Source of the DNA: Anaerocolumna sp.
GTDB taxonomy: Bacteria > Bacillota > Clostridia > Lachnospirales > Lachnospiraceae
NCBI GenBank assembly: GCA_029256725.1
Contig: JAQSXJ010000022.1
Coordinates: 1 to 64,000 of the forward strand
Direction: 5' to 3'
DNA length: 64,000 bases
Positions within the stretch are counted from its first letter, which is position 1, and each line of letters opens with the position of its first letter. The translations under genes and the position numbers were made by a program. The notes beneath the pieces were generated by a model. The model ran no database searches. It had not been told where the DNA came from and saw nothing but the letters and a program-made list of their open reading frames with translations. Below, piece after piece: positions 9,631 to 18,328 of the stretch.

Positions 9631-9904
9631 AATCTTTTCTCCATTTGTACAATTATTTGATATCTAAGATAAATAATCTCTTGTCCGTCATCTAATGTGC
9701 AGAGGTAATCTATCGCAAAAATACCAGCATAGTTATGGATTTGCTGCAGCTTAATCTGTGTTATCTTATAGTCAATCAGTTTATACTTCTCATTTTCTAA
9801 ACGCATAAAAGAGGGGGTTATATTACCTTGGTGGTCAAATACTGCTATTCCACCTAGAACAAACGTTCTTTTGCAAGCTGATAAATGTATTTAGTCGGGG
9901 ACAT
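9627..9904 (-). pseudogene. Broken small ORF of unknown family
   Basis: An ATG at 9904 opens 16 codons ending at TAG; a second frame directly continues for about 76 codons (VLGGIAVFDHQG, then DYLCTLDDGQEIIYLRYQ) and stops at a TGA that overlaps the ATG of the next gene (ATGA at 9627-9630). The two pieces read as one short protein with a frameshift near 9855. I do not recognise the family. The ATGA overlap suggests it once was translationally coupled to the discoidin gene. Confidence 0.4.
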
Positions 9905-9998
9905 AATTAGTTAGATGCTTGATTAACATTAATATAACGTGTTGCATAGAATTGAAAAAATGCAACATGGCAAGATATATCATGACCTTATTAGAAAA

Positions 9999-10043
9999 TA
10001 AAACACGCTTCATGCCTTGAGACATCAGCATTTAGCGTGTTTT
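9999..10043 (-). terminator. Rho-independent terminator of tRNA-Gly
   Basis: On the minus strand, AAAACACGCT pairs with AGCGTGTTTT and an inner ATGC/GCAT extends the stem; TTTTATTTTC follows. It starts about 18 bases past the tRNA. Confidence 0.8.
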
Positions 10044-10060
10044 ATAGTCTAGAATATGTA

Positions 10061-10131
10061 AGCGGATAACGGGAATCGAACCCGCAACACAAGCTTGGGA
10101 AGCTCGAATTTTACCATTAAACTATATCCGC
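10061..10131 (-). tRNA. tRNA-Gly (anticodon CCC)
   Basis: Minus-strand 71-base cloverleaf: acceptor GCGGATA/TATCCGC, anticodon arm CGAGC-TTCCCAA-GCTTG with CCC at 34-36, T arm GCGGG-TTCGATT-CCCGT, discriminator U as usual for bacterial tRNA-Gly. CCA is not encoded. It has its own terminator. Confidence 0.95.
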
Positions 10132-10221
10132 ACATATAAATGTTTACAACCTAATTATAAATCCATTAACTGGAAAATACAACCTAAAAATAATATTTCA
10201 ACTAATCCCTAAAAATTTCCC

Positions 10222-10268
10222 TTGACATTACTTGTTAAATTTAATACAATACAGGTGATTACAGGTGA
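10222..10268 (+). promoter_or_regulatory. Sigma-A promoter with direct-repeat operator
   Basis: TTGACA at 10222-10227, a 17-base spacer and TACAAT at 10245-10250 form a near-consensus promoter. Immediately downstream, ACAGGTGA occurs at 10251-10258 and again at 10261-10268, one helical turn apart, overlapping the expected start point. This is a typical repressor position. The half-site resembles my recollection of NiaR (niacin repressor) half-sites, which would fit a niacin transporter, but that is a guess. Confidence 0.7.
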
Positions 10269-10339
10269 CAAGACAGCTAACTTAACAGACCGGGAGGATG
10301 TTAAGCTTGCACTTAAAATTTAAAACTGGGGGAAATCAG

Positions 10340-10918
10340 ATGAACAGTAAGAATTCTATTCAACGAATGACAATCGCAGCATTACTGTCAGCAATAGGCA
10401 TCGTAATTCCGATGTTTGCACCAAAATTTATTCTAGAACCCGCTTCCTACACTTTGGCAAGCCATGTTCCCGTATTTATTGCAATGTTCATATCACCTTA
10501 TGTAGCAATATCAGTTGCGCTAATTTCAGCCATGGGATTTTTACTTGCAGGTATATTCCCGATAGTAGTTGTACTAAGAGCCTTATCCCACATTGTATTT
10601 GTAGTTATCGGTTCTTTTATGCTTAAAAAAAATCCAAAGCTATTAAGTACTGTAAAAGGTTCTGCACTGTTTGGTCTTTTAATGGCATTAATCCATGCTG
10701 TTAGTGAAGTTACAGTAGTTACCCTATTTTATTGGGGAAATAACATGTCCAGTGCATACTATGACAAAGGATACCTTTTTTCTGTTATCTTATTAGTTGG
10801 CGCAGGTACAATCATTCACAGCATGATTGATTTCACTATAGCATATGTAGTATGGAAGCCACTTCAGAAAGTCGTTAATATTCCAGTAAGTGTAGGTGGA
10901 AGAAAAGCAAGATACTAA
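10340..10918 (+). CDS. ECF-type vitamin transporter substrate-binding (S) component, possibly NiaX-like
   Basis: 192 residues from the ATG at 10340, which has GGGGGA at good spacing; an ATG at 10298 is directly fused to its SD and is unlikely. The protein is nearly all membrane: five to six hydrophobic helices, with a conserved-looking IPMFAPKFILEPASYTLASH loop and FPIVVVLRALSH. Size and topology match S components of energy-coupling factor transporters, which bind a vitamin and share an energising EcfAAT module encoded elsewhere. The overall pattern resembles clostridial NiaX (niacin) proteins; the substrate remains an inference. Confidence 0.65.
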   Translation: MNSKNSIQRMTIAALLSAIGIVIPMFAPKFILEPASYTLASHVPVFIAMFISPYVAISVALISAMGFLLAGIFPIVVVLRALSHIVFVVIGSFMLKKNPKLLSTVKGSALFGLLMALIHAVSEVTVVTLFYWGNNMSSAYYDKGYLFSVILLVGAGTIIHSMIDFTIAYVVWKPLQKVVNIPVSVGGRKARY

Positions 10919-11023
10919 GAGCAGATGAAACTATAGCTTAATGGGATTCAGACTTTTAAATGCAGAATATATAACTAGTTATTTCAATAGCATTATTCGT
11001 ATATAATTTAAGACTCATTTAGA

Positions 11024-11120
11024 TAAAATAAAAGAGACTGTTGCACAGATAGGTAGTAGCTTCGGAAGATTTCAAAATCTCCGTTCTTTACCTGTATATT
11101 GCAACAGTCTCTTTATTTTA
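11024..11120. terminator. Large bidirectional hairpin terminator
   Basis: TAAAATAAAGAGACTGTTGCA-like arms at 11024-11045 and 11100-11120 pair almost perfectly, and the 54-base loop itself folds (CAGATAGGTA/TACCTGTAT and GGAAGATTT/AAATCTCC). A-rich and T-rich flanks allow termination in both directions, between the convergent ECF and MFS genes. Confidence 0.75.
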
Positions 11121-11226
11121 ACATACATATCTGCTTATTAAATCTCAAGGTTCTGAAAGTACATTAACAAACAAGTTCTTTCTAATGCACCTTTCTTAGC
11201 TTTTCTAAAGTAGATTTTCCTACTAT

Positions 11227-12480
11227 CTACTTTTCCAAGGCTTTCACTTTTTTAACCTTAGATTCCCCGTCAATATCTCTTATACTAAAGCATATCAACA
11301 GAAATCCCACAGCAGTAACCACAGTTCCGACTATTAACATGGCAGATACACCATAAGCATCCAATAACCTGCCACCGGTCAGATTAGCCAGGGTTCCGGC
11401 AACGGCAATATTAGCAACACCAAGCATAGACTGCCCCTTTACCCGGTTCTCCTTCTCAATTAAGTCATTAACATAATAGATAGAAGCCGGTGTAAACAAA
11501 GCAAAAGCAATCAACTGAAAACACATAGAGAAGTGCACCATAGCTACATTGGGGGCAAGCAGTGTAATCAAACACTTAACAACAAAGAAAAAGGCTGATA
11601 TTTTAATCAGTTTCGTACCCTTAATCTTTCTCACAATATAAATAAACAGTGCCATAGTGGGAAGTTCTAGGGCAGCAGAGATAGAAAGGGAAATTCCCAT
11701 ATCCGCACTTGCACCGCCTACATCCTCAATAATATTGATCAGGTAAGTATTTATAAGCACATGGGAGTAAAAAATCATGGCAACTCCGCATAACATTACA
11801 AGAAATAATTTATGGTTTAAGAAAAAGGTTAGGATATTAGAAGCTTCCTTAACCTCTCCCTGGTCAGCATCCTCCGTATACCCCATTAACTCCTTCTGCT
11901 CCGGAGTAAATTCCGGCAGTTTCTCACGAAAGAGAAAGGTTGAGAGAATTACAAATATGTAGCAGATTAAGAATACCGGTAAGATGATGTCAGCACCGAA
12001 TTTGTCGACCAATGAGCCAAGTAAAAAGGACATGACTGCAAAAGTAATGGAACCCATACCTCTTGCCAGTCCGTAATTCATAGGAACGCCCTGATTCATG
12101 TATTCCATAGCCAGGGAATTAAACAGCGGATTAACCGTATACTCAACAGCATTTATTAGTATATAGATCACCGTTATAAGAAGGAAGGAATCGGGGAGGA
12201 CATATAACAGAAGGCCGAACCCAAATACCATAAACATCAATACCAATAACATATGTCTTAAAGTTACCTTTTTCGATTTATCTGCAAAAGAAGCAACTAA
12301 GGGCTGCAGGAGCAGAGATAGAATCGCTGCAAAGGAGAGGATGAAGCCTATTTGAGTGTTCTCAAAATTCTTGGCTTGCAGATAAACTGCGGCAAAGCTG
12401 TTTATAGCACATTGGCTGATCCAGTAGCTGGACTGGATAAAACCAAACTTAAGTGTAAGCCTTCTGGCAATGGATTCCAT
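11227..12480 (-). CDS. Major facilitator superfamily transporter
   Basis: 417 residues with about 12 hydrophobic helices and a cytoplasmic loop in the middle (residues about 185-215, charged). The loop-2 motif reads SFADKSKK, a version of the MFS G-x-x-x-D-R/K signature. The pattern resembles the MFS_1-like/LacY-PPP branch that takes up sugars or aromatic acids by proton symport, but the substrate cannot be read. The gene is monocistronic. Confidence 0.85.
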   Translation of the reverse strand: MESIARRLTLKFGFIQSSYWISQCAINSFAAVYLQAKNFENTQIGFILSFAAILSLLLQPLVASFADKSKKVTLRHMLLVLMFMVFGFGLLLYVLPDSFLLITVIYILINAVEYTVNPLFNSLAMEYMNQGVPMNYGLARGMGSITFAVMSFLLGSLVDKFGADIILPVFLICYIFVILSTFLFREKLPEFTPEQKELMGYTEDADQGEVKEASNILTFFLNHKLFLVMLCGVAMIFYSHVLINTYLINIIEDVGGASADMGISLSISAALELPTMALFIYIVRKIKGTKLIKISAFFFVVKCLITLLAPNVAMVHFSMCFQLIAFALFTPASIYYVNDLIEKENRVKGQSMLGVANIAVAGTLANLTGGRLLDAYGVSAMLIVGTVVTAVGFLLICFSIRDIDGESKVKKVKALEK

Positions 12481-12616
12481 GATTACCTCATTGTAATATA
12501 ATTTAATTGTGTGCTTAACAAAGCGCTCTGAAGCTGCCTTTGCATATTACTCGTTAGGCTAAAGTGTTATTGCACACTCCTGTAACGAACAAAGGCAGGT
12601 ACAGAACGCTGTCTGT

Positions 12617-12689
12617 GGTGTGTTTGAAAACGCATTGTGACGTTCTGAATGTCCAGCTCGGAACAAGCAGTTTACAAACGCACCCTAGG
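12617..12689. repeat. Short degenerate copy of an inverted-repeat element
   Basis: GGTGTGTTTGAAAACGCATT, CGTTCTGAATGTCCA and the end CAAACGCACCCTAG match the element at 59009-59128 in order. About 73 bases remain, so the centre is shorter. It lies in a 260-base gene-free gap between MFS and ogt. Confidence 0.6.
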
Positions 12690-12743
12690 ATTTTATCGGA
12701 TATAATCCTTATTTTAATTAATCTACAGTTATATAATCTTTTC

Positions 12744-13208
12744 TTATAATGCACCTTCAAGGTGTAGAAGTTTCTCTTTTAACGGCAGTCCGCCGCCATA
12801 CCCCACCAGTTTTCCATTTGCTCCGATTACACGGTGACAGGGAATAATTACTGAGATAGGATTCTTATTATTTGCCATGCCGACTGCTCTGCAGGCTTTG
12901 GGATTTCCGGCACGGATTGCAAGTTCCTTATAACTGATGGTCTCACCGTAAGGAATGGTTTGAAGTGCTTCCCATACCTTTTCCTGAAAAGGTGTACCTT
13001 TAGGGGTAAGAGGCAGGTCAAAGCTTGTCCGCTTACCTTCCAGATAGGAAGTAATCTGGCTGCAGGCTTCTTTCAGCAGAGGTGTTTCAACACCTACAGT
13101 CTCATATTCCGAGGATTCTCCTGCAAAATAAAGATGTGAAATGGCTCCGTCTGTTTCCGCAAGATAGAGCTTTCCAATTATCGTATCAAAAATGATGGAA
13201 TTCTTCAT
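12744..13208 (-). CDS. ogt: Methylated-DNA--protein-cysteine methyltransferase
   Basis: 154 residues from ATG 13208 (an ATG 12 bases upstream is directly fused to AAGGA and could also serve). The active-site motif PCHRV is present in IPCHRVIGANGKLVGYGGG, together with the HTH segment YGETISYKELA and the Asn hinge AVGMANNKNP. The cysteine accepts the alkyl group from O6-alkylguanine in a single-turnover repair reaction. Length and motifs fit Ogt/MGMT. It is followed closely by a Cof-type phosphatase gene on the same strand upstream, possibly co-transcribed. Confidence 0.95.
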   Translation of the reverse strand: MKNSIIFDTIIGKLYLAETDGAISHLYFAGESSEYETVGVETPLLKEACSQITSYLEGKRTSFDLPLTPKGTPFQEKVWEALQTIPYGETISYKELAIRAGNPKACRAVGMANNKNPISVIIPCHRVIGANGKLVGYGGGLPLKEKLLHLEGAL

Positions 13209-13239
13209 AGTAACAACCATTCCTTTCTCACTAGCTATC

Positions 13240-14067
13240 TTACTCGAAGTTCTCTAAAAGCCACCTTGCAACACCATCTTCTGTATTGCACTTAATTACA
13301 TGTTTGGCGGCTGCCTTTACTTCTTCCTTTGCATTGCCTACGGCACAGGCTGTATCACTGGCTTTGAACATAGGAAGATCATTAAGGTTATCACCAAAGC
13401 AGACTACCCTGTCATATCCCAGGGACTGCCGTATAGACATAGCTGCATTGTATTTGGTTCCCTTGTCGCTGAATACTTCAAGAAACCACATACCATCCTT
13501 GTTGTAATTATCCTGATAGAAGGCAGTAGCAACGCCTGGTAAATTCCGGTATACTTCATATGCAGGTAGCAGCGCCTCGTAATTATCAAGCATCGCATAA
13601 TAAATACTGTGATCACCGGCTGCAGGTAAGAGATTCTCTACCTGTGTAAATACCTTGTTGAATTTAACCTTTCTTTCAGTGTAATACTCTGTCATGCCGT
13701 CATTGGTAAGCTCTTCATAATAGGTTTCCAGGCGGTTGTCCTTAATCCGGTATAAAAATCCGGTAAGAACGTACTGTTTGGCAGTATTTAAGATTACCTC
13801 AGCTGTTTCACGGGAAAGATAAAAGGTATTTAAATATTCCTTCTGCTGTATATTATACTGGATAACACCATTCATGAGAATAACGGGAACGGATAAGTTA
13901 AGAGGCGCCAGAATATGCGTTACCGTAGCAGCCGTTCTGGCAGTGGCAATGGTAAATTCCATACCCTTTTCAATCAAACCGTTTATAGTTTCTATGGTAT
14001 AAGGAGAAAGCTCAGCATTACTATTTAACAGGGTACCGTCTAAATCGGAAATATATAAGGTTTTCAT
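13240..14067 (-). CDS. Cof-type HAD-IIB sugar-phosphate phosphatase
   Basis: 275 residues from ATG 14067 (GGAAAG upstream); a longer frame starting at 14148 lacks a ribosome site. Starts MKTLYISDLDGTLLNSNAEL with the DxDGT nucleophile motif and ends with GDNLNDLPMFKASDTACAVG, the motif IV metal ligands of HAD-IIB/Cof proteins. These enzymes dephosphorylate sugar phosphates, flavins or related metabolites in the cytoplasm. Substrate is unknown. Its stop is 31 bases before the ogt start, suggesting an operon. Confidence 0.92.
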   Translation of the reverse strand: MKTLYISDLDGTLLNSNAELSPYTIETINGLIEKGMEFTIATARTAATVTHILAPLNLSVPVILMNGVIQYNIQQKEYLNTFYLSRETAEVILNTAKQYVLTGFLYRIKDNRLETYYEELTNDGMTEYYTERKVKFNKVFTQVENLLPAAGDHSIYYAMLDNYEALLPAYEVYRNLPGVATAFYQDNYNKDGMWFLEVFSDKGTKYNAAMSIRQSLGYDRVVCFGDNLNDLPMFKASDTACAVGNAKEEVKAAAKHVIKCNTEDGVARWLLENFE

Positions 14068-14320
14068 TTGATTCTTCTTTCCGGCAGGCCTTATCTTGCA
14101 AAGCCGCTCAGTGGTATACAATGGTAATTTTTTGTAATGAATATACAATCTGACTAACTGTATTTAAGTATACTAAAGCCATTATAAAACGTCAAATTAA
14201 AAAAATTGCAACTTGGTTTATCGTGAATTATTCGCTAGGTTTACTTGCATTTTCAAGGGTTTCCATATAAAATGAAAGAAAGAATGGAAGCTAAGTGGTA
14301 AGAAAGCAGATGGGAGTAAC

Positions 14321-14836
14321 GTGGAAAAGATTATTATTGAGGAAAAACAGACAAAAGCCGTGCGGCGATGTATGCAGTCTTTTGCCTTGCTTTTCCTGTC
14401 GGTAACCTTATGGGTGGCAGGATTTCGTGAAAGGTATATACTGCTGGGTTTTGCAGGAGTTATAGCGACAATTATATTCGGAATCAGATGTATTATGAAT
14501 CTTTTAAAAGCTTCCCAGAAGAAATCTCTGATTACCATAACCTTTGACGGTATTATAGACAGCTCCTCCAAAGGCTCCGTCGGCTTACTTTCCTATCAGG
14601 ATATTGAACAGTTTTGTATTGTGGCAGAAGATAATGCTATTGGAATCATACCAAGGGATGAAGAGGCTTTTATTGGGAAGCTGTCACCTCTTAAGCAGCA
14701 GACGGCTTTGTTAAATAAGAATAATGAAAAGCCTGTATTTCTGCTCTTTGTAGGCAATGCCAAAGATATTTCCCTTGAGGATATTTATACACTTTTGAAG
14801 AAGCGCCTAAAGGATTACCGCAGTTTGTACGACTAA
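14321..14836 (+). CDS. Small membrane protein, STM3941/YcxB-like
   Basis: 171 residues starting at GTG 14321 with GGGAG upstream. Two transmembrane helices (about 18-36 and 40-61) are followed by a soluble domain with SLITITFDGIIDSSS and GLLSYQDIEQF, a layout like YcxB/STM3941 membrane-anchored proteins of unknown function. It lies 57 bases before a HAD phosphatase gene and may be co-transcribed with it and exoIII. Confidence 0.65.
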   Translation: MEKIIIEEKQTKAVRRCMQSFALLFLSVTLWVAGFRERYILLGFAGVIATIIFGIRCIMNLLKASQKKSLITITFDGIIDSSSKGSVGLLSYQDIEQFCIVAEDNAIGIIPRDEEAFIGKLSPLKQQTALLNKNNEKPVFLLFVGNAKDISLEDIYTLLKKRLKDYRSLYD

Positions 14837-14893
14837 GGAGCTTTCAGCACAATGGATGAGCTTGTGTGCCAGGGTAGGCAGATAGGAGTAATT

Positions 14894-15550
14894 ATGAATA
14901 AAAAATATATATTATTTGATTTAGACGGAACATTAACCGATCCGGAAGAAGGAATTACCAAATCCCTTCAACATGCATTGGAATTTATAGACATTAAAGT
15001 AGAAGACCGCAGCATTTTAAAGAGGCATATCGGACCTCCGTTAGCAGACGGGCTGAGAGAATTCTTTGGCCTTGAGGATGGACAGATTGAGGAAGTAATA
15101 GGATATTTTAGAGAATATTTTGTAGATAAGGGTATTTTCATGAATTATAAATACGAAGGCATAGAGGAACTCCTGGATAGTCTTGTAAAAGCCGGAAAGA
15201 CTCTTATCGTAGCAACCTCCAAACCGGAGGTATTAGCAGAACGGATATTAAAGCACTTTAATCTGGATCAGTATTTTACTGATATCTGCGGTTCAAACCT
15301 TGACGAAACCAGATCAAAGAAAGGTGAAGTTATAGCTTATGCCCTTGAAGAGAATGGAATCAAGGAGAAGGAACAGGTAGTTATGATTGGGGACAGGCTT
15401 CATGATATCTTAGGAGCCAAAGAAAATGGTATTGCCTCCATCGGTGTGCTCTATGGCTTTGGCAGCAGGGAGGAGCATGTTAAAGCGGGAGCAGACAGAA
15501 TAGCTGCGAATCTTAAAGAGTTAGAAGATATACTGTTGGAGCGTGGCTGA
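14894..15550 (+). CDS. HAD hydrolase, phosphoglycolate phosphatase-like
   Basis: 218 residues from ATG 14894, which has AGGAG five bases upstream; the frame is open further upstream without a ribosome site. The nucleophile motif FDLDGTLTDPEEG, the motif II ATSKPE and the motif IV MIGDRLHDILGAKENG place it in the Gph/PGP branch of HAD hydrolases. A helical cap domain follows motif I. It could clear 2-phosphoglycolate or another small phosphate ester, such as those formed during DNA repair; the neighbouring ExoIII gene makes that appealing but unproven. Confidence 0.9.
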   Translation: MNKKYILFDLDGTLTDPEEGITKSLQHALEFIDIKVEDRSILKRHIGPPLADGLREFFGLEDGQIEEVIGYFREYFVDKGIFMNYKYEGIEELLDSLVKAGKTLIVATSKPEVLAERILKHFNLDQYFTDICGSNLDETRSKKGEVIAYALEENGIKEKEQVVMIGDRLHDILGAKENGIASIGVLYGFGSREEHVKAGADRIAANLKELEDILLERG

Positions 15551-15656
15551 TAGCGTTTGTAGTATTCATGGATATGAAGTTATGGACACAAAAGATTTCA
15601 CACCACACTACTTAATATAAAATAATGTACAGCTGATAGAAAGGAGATAGATTAAT

Positions 15657-16415
15657 ATGAGATTTATTTCATGGAATGTAAATGGTTTAAGAGCCTGCCT
15701 TGGTAAAGGCTTTGAGGAATTTTTTAAGGAACAGGATGCAGACTTTTTCTGTATTCAGGAAACCAAGATGCAGAAGGAACAGTGGGAGCATGCCTTTGAA
15801 GGTTATTATGAATACTGGAACAGTGCGGAGAAGAAAGGCTATTCCGGAACAGCAATCTTTACAAAGAAGGAGCCGCTGGCAGTTACCTATGACTTAGGAA
15901 TTGAACAGCATGATAAGGAAGGCAGGGTCATTACCCTTGAGTATGATAACTTTTATCTGGTAAATGTATATACCCCCAATTCCAAGAGAGAACTTGCAAG
16001 ACTTGACTACCGTATGGAATGGGAGGATGATTTCAGAGCGCATTTAAAGAAGCTGGACGAGAAGAAGCCTGTAATCCTATGCGGAGACTTAAACGTTGCT
16101 CATAAGGAAATCGATCTTAAAAATCCCAAGACTAATACAAAGAATGCAGGCTTTACACTGGAAGAGAGAGAAAAGATGACAGTGCTGTTAGACAATGGTT
16201 TTGTTGATTCCTTCCGTTACCTTTATCCGGATGCCATAGATAGATATACCTGGTGGTCTTATATGTTCCGTGCCAGAGAGAAGAATGCAGGCTGGCGTAT
16301 AGACTATTTCGTAGTATCAGAGTCCTTAAAAGAGAAGATTAAAGACAGCATTATTCACCAGGATACCCAGGGCAGCGACCACTGTCCCGTGGAACTGGAT
16401 ATTGAGCTGGAGTAA
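15657..16415 (+). CDS. xth: Exodeoxyribonuclease III (AP endonuclease)
   Basis: 252 residues with AAAGGAG upstream. Motifs: [13 protein letters not shown] at the start, CIQETK (metal-binding Glu), [17 protein letters not shown] (catalytic Asp and Asn), and [13 protein letters not shown] at the end (catalytic Asp-His). It cleaves the backbone at abasic sites and removes 3'-blocking groups in base-excision repair. The full family length is present. Together with Ogt and the Fpg/Nei gene it is one of three DNA-damage genes in the first 17 kb. Confidence 0.97.
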   Translation: MRFISWNVNGLRACLGKGFEEFFKEQDADFFCIQETKMQKEQWEHAFEGYYEYWNSAEKKGYSGTAIFTKKEPLAVTYDLGIEQHDKEGRVITLEYDNFYLVNVYTPNSKRELARLDYRMEWEDDFRAHLKKLDEKKPVILCGDLNVAHKEIDLKNPKTNTKNAGFTLEEREKMTVLLDNGFVDSFRYLYPDAIDRYTWWSYMFRAREKNAGWRIDYFVVSESLKEKIKDSIIHQDTQGSDHCPVELDIELE

Positions 16416-16455
16416 ATAATGATGATAACCTCTGACTGAGTTTTTTTATTCTGGC

Positions 16456-16524
16456 AACTGCAGTATGTCTAAACTGCTATGACTAAACAGCAGTATGTTT
16501 AAACTGCAGTATGTCTAAACTGCT
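16456..16524. repeat. Direct repeat, 23 bases, two copies
   Basis: AACTGCAGTATGTCTAAACT begins at 16456 and again at 16502 (period 46), each copy running on to GCT. A third partial copy (CAGCAGTATGTTTAAACTG) lies between. No coding content is seen here. Confidence 0.7.
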
Positions 16525-16540
16525 GTATACTCAACTGTTG

Positions 16541-16572
16541 CAGTCCCGCATCTGCTTGCAGATACGGGACTG
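16541..16572. terminator. Hairpin between exoIII and the cyclase gene
   Basis: A 15-base stem (CAGTCCCGCATCTGC with GCAGATACGGGACTG) has one mismatch and a tiny loop. There is no U-run after it, so its role as a terminator is likely but not certain. Confidence 0.5.
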
Positions 16573-16701
16573 TTACAAACTAAGGCGTGAGTTATGCTTT
16601 GCGAAAATCTATACTATGTGCCGTTGCAACTGCTCGGTCAGCAGCCAACCTGTCGGAGGAAATATTCTTATAGGCTTATTTAAGCCAAAATGGAGAAGTG
16701 T

Positions 16702-17277
16702 ATGAAAATATATGATATTACACAGGAAGTATTTACCTGCAGGACCTATCCGGGAGATCAGGTACCTGCTTTTACAAGGGTAAGTGATATGGGGCAGGGG
16801 GAACCCTGTAATGTTACGGTTTTTTCTATGAATGCACATAACGGTACACATCTGGATGCACCTTTTCATTTTGTAAAGGATGGAAAAACAGTGGAGGAAC
16901 TGGATCTATACCGATGTGTAGGGGATTGCACGCTGAAAGCTTTTGAAAGTCAGCCAACAGCAGAAGAGTTAAGAGAAATTCTTAAAGACAGTGAAAAGAA
17001 AGTAATCCTTAAAGGGCCTGTCACCATAACAATGGATCTTGCCAGAATTATCAATGAATTCGGACTGGAGCTTATTGGGGTGGAAAGTCAAAGTGCTGCT
17101 CCTATGGATGCACCTCTTAATGTGCATAGAGAGCTTCTTGGACAGGAAGTCGTATTGCTGGAAGGCCTTAACCTTGAGGAAGTAACCAATGGTAAATATT
17201 TTCTGATGGCTGCTCCTTTAAAATTGGGAGGCAGTGACGGGGCACCAGTAAGGGCACTGCTTCTGGACATGAAATAA
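16702..17277 (+). CDS. Cyclase-family (kynurenine formamidase-like) metal hydrolase
   Basis: 191 residues from ATG 16702 with GGAG six bases upstream (an ATG 12 bases earlier is less well placed). The family signature HNGTHLDAPFHF at about 50-61 supplies the zinc/manganese ligands, and TVEELDLYRCVGDC follows as in bacterial cyclases. Members hydrolyse formylkynurenine, isatin or cyclic imides. The gene is 21 bases ahead of an M42 aminopeptidase on the same strand, so the two probably form an operon, hinting at amide or peptide substrates. Confidence 0.85.
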   Translation: MKIYDITQEVFTCRTYPGDQVPAFTRVSDMGQGEPCNVTVFSMNAHNGTHLDAPFHFVKDGKTVEELDLYRCVGDCTLKAFESQPTAEELREILKDSEKKVILKGPVTITMDLARIINEFGLELIGVESQSAAPMDAPLNVHRELLGQEVVLLEGLNLEEVTNGKYFLMAAPLKLGGSDGAPVRALLLDMK

Positions 17278-17298
17278 GAAGAAAGAGAGAGTATCTAA

Positions 17299-18324
17299 AT
17301 GGAAACCATGAAATATATTATTGAAACCATTAATAAGCTGGTTGATATCCCAAGTCCCTCCGGCTATACCAGAGAAGTAATGGAGTATGTAAGGAAAGAA
17401 GCGGAAGGGTTTGGATATTCCTGCGAATACAGTAACAAAGGTGGTCTTATTATCACAGTACCTGGCAAAACGAAAGAAACTCTCGGTCTGTCCGCTCATG
17501 TGGATACCCTTGGCGCTATGGTTCGTTCCGTTACACCGGGTGGCATGCTTAAGTTTACACTGGTAGGCGGTTTTACCATGCACAGTATTGAAGGCAGCTA
17601 CTGCAAGATACATACCAGAGAAGGAAAGACCTATACCGGTACTATTCTAAGCAAGAGTCCTTCTGTACATACCTTCGATGATGCCAGAACGCTGGAGCGT
17701 TGTGAGAAGAATATGGAGATACGTATTGATGAACAGGTGAAAGATAAAGAAGGCGTTTTGGCACTTGGAATCAATACGGGTGATTATATCAGCTTTGATG
17801 CTAATTTTCAGTATACCGAAGCTGGCTTTGTGAAGTCCAGACACTTGGATGACAAGGCTTCTGTAGCTGTTTTGTTGGGCCTGTTAAAGGATATGCACGA
17901 GGACCACATCATACCGGAAAGCTGCTTAAAGCTTGTAATAAGCAATTACGAGGAAGTTGGTTTTGGAGCAAGCTGGATTCCGGAAGAGATAACTGATTTC
18001 ATCGCCATTGATATGGGAGCCATGGGCGAGGATCTTAACGGCAGTGAATATGCAGTCTCCATCTGTGCCAAGGATTCCTCCGGTCCCTATGACTATGAGC
18101 TTACCACCAAACTGATCAATATAGCCAAAAAGTCCGGAATCGATTATGCAGTAGATATATTCCCTCATTATGGTTCGGATGTTTCCGCAGCATTAAGAGG
18201 CGGAAATAACATTAGAGGAGCCCTGATCGGGCAGGGAGTTCATGCTTCCCATGGAATGGAAAGGACTCATGTAAAAGGTCTGGAAAACACCCTGAAACTG
18301 CTGGAGAAATATATTCTCGAGTAA
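17299..18324 (+). CDS. M42-family metallo-aminopeptidase
   Basis: 341 residues. Ligands of the two-metal site are visible: AHVDT (His, Asp), RHLDDKA (bridging Asp), NYEEVG (catalytic and metal Glu), AIDMGAMG (Asp) and ASHGMERTH (His). The IPSPSGYT start is typical of the FrvX/PepA-like M42 group, which assemble into tetrahedral dodecamers and trim short peptides in the cytoplasm. GGAxx-type SD (AGAAAGAGAG) lies upstream. Its end nearly touches the convergent S8 protease gene (5 bases apart). Confidence 0.93.
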   Translation: METMKYIIETINKLVDIPSPSGYTREVMEYVRKEAEGFGYSCEYSNKGGLIITVPGKTKETLGLSAHVDTLGAMVRSVTPGGMLKFTLVGGFTMHSIEGSYCKIHTREGKTYTGTILSKSPSVHTFDDARTLERCEKNMEIRIDEQVKDKEGVLALGINTGDYISFDANFQYTEAGFVKSRHLDDKASVAVLLGLLKDMHEDHIIPESCLKLVISNYEEVGFGASWIPEEITDFIAIDMGAMGEDLNGSEYAVSICAKDSSGPYDYELTTKLINIAKKSGIDYAVDIFPHYGSDVSAALRGGNNIRGALIGQGVHASHGMERTHVKGLENTLKLLEKYILE

Positions 18325-18328
18325 AACC

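Noticed and set aside
9627-10131. Genomic island at tRNA-Gly
   Set aside because: Gene debris lies next to the tRNA, but no integrase, no duplicated tRNA 3' end and no phage genes are seen.
16456-16524. CRISPR or attachment site
   Set aside because: Only two copies of a 23-bp word with a degenerate third; no integrase or tRNA end nearby.
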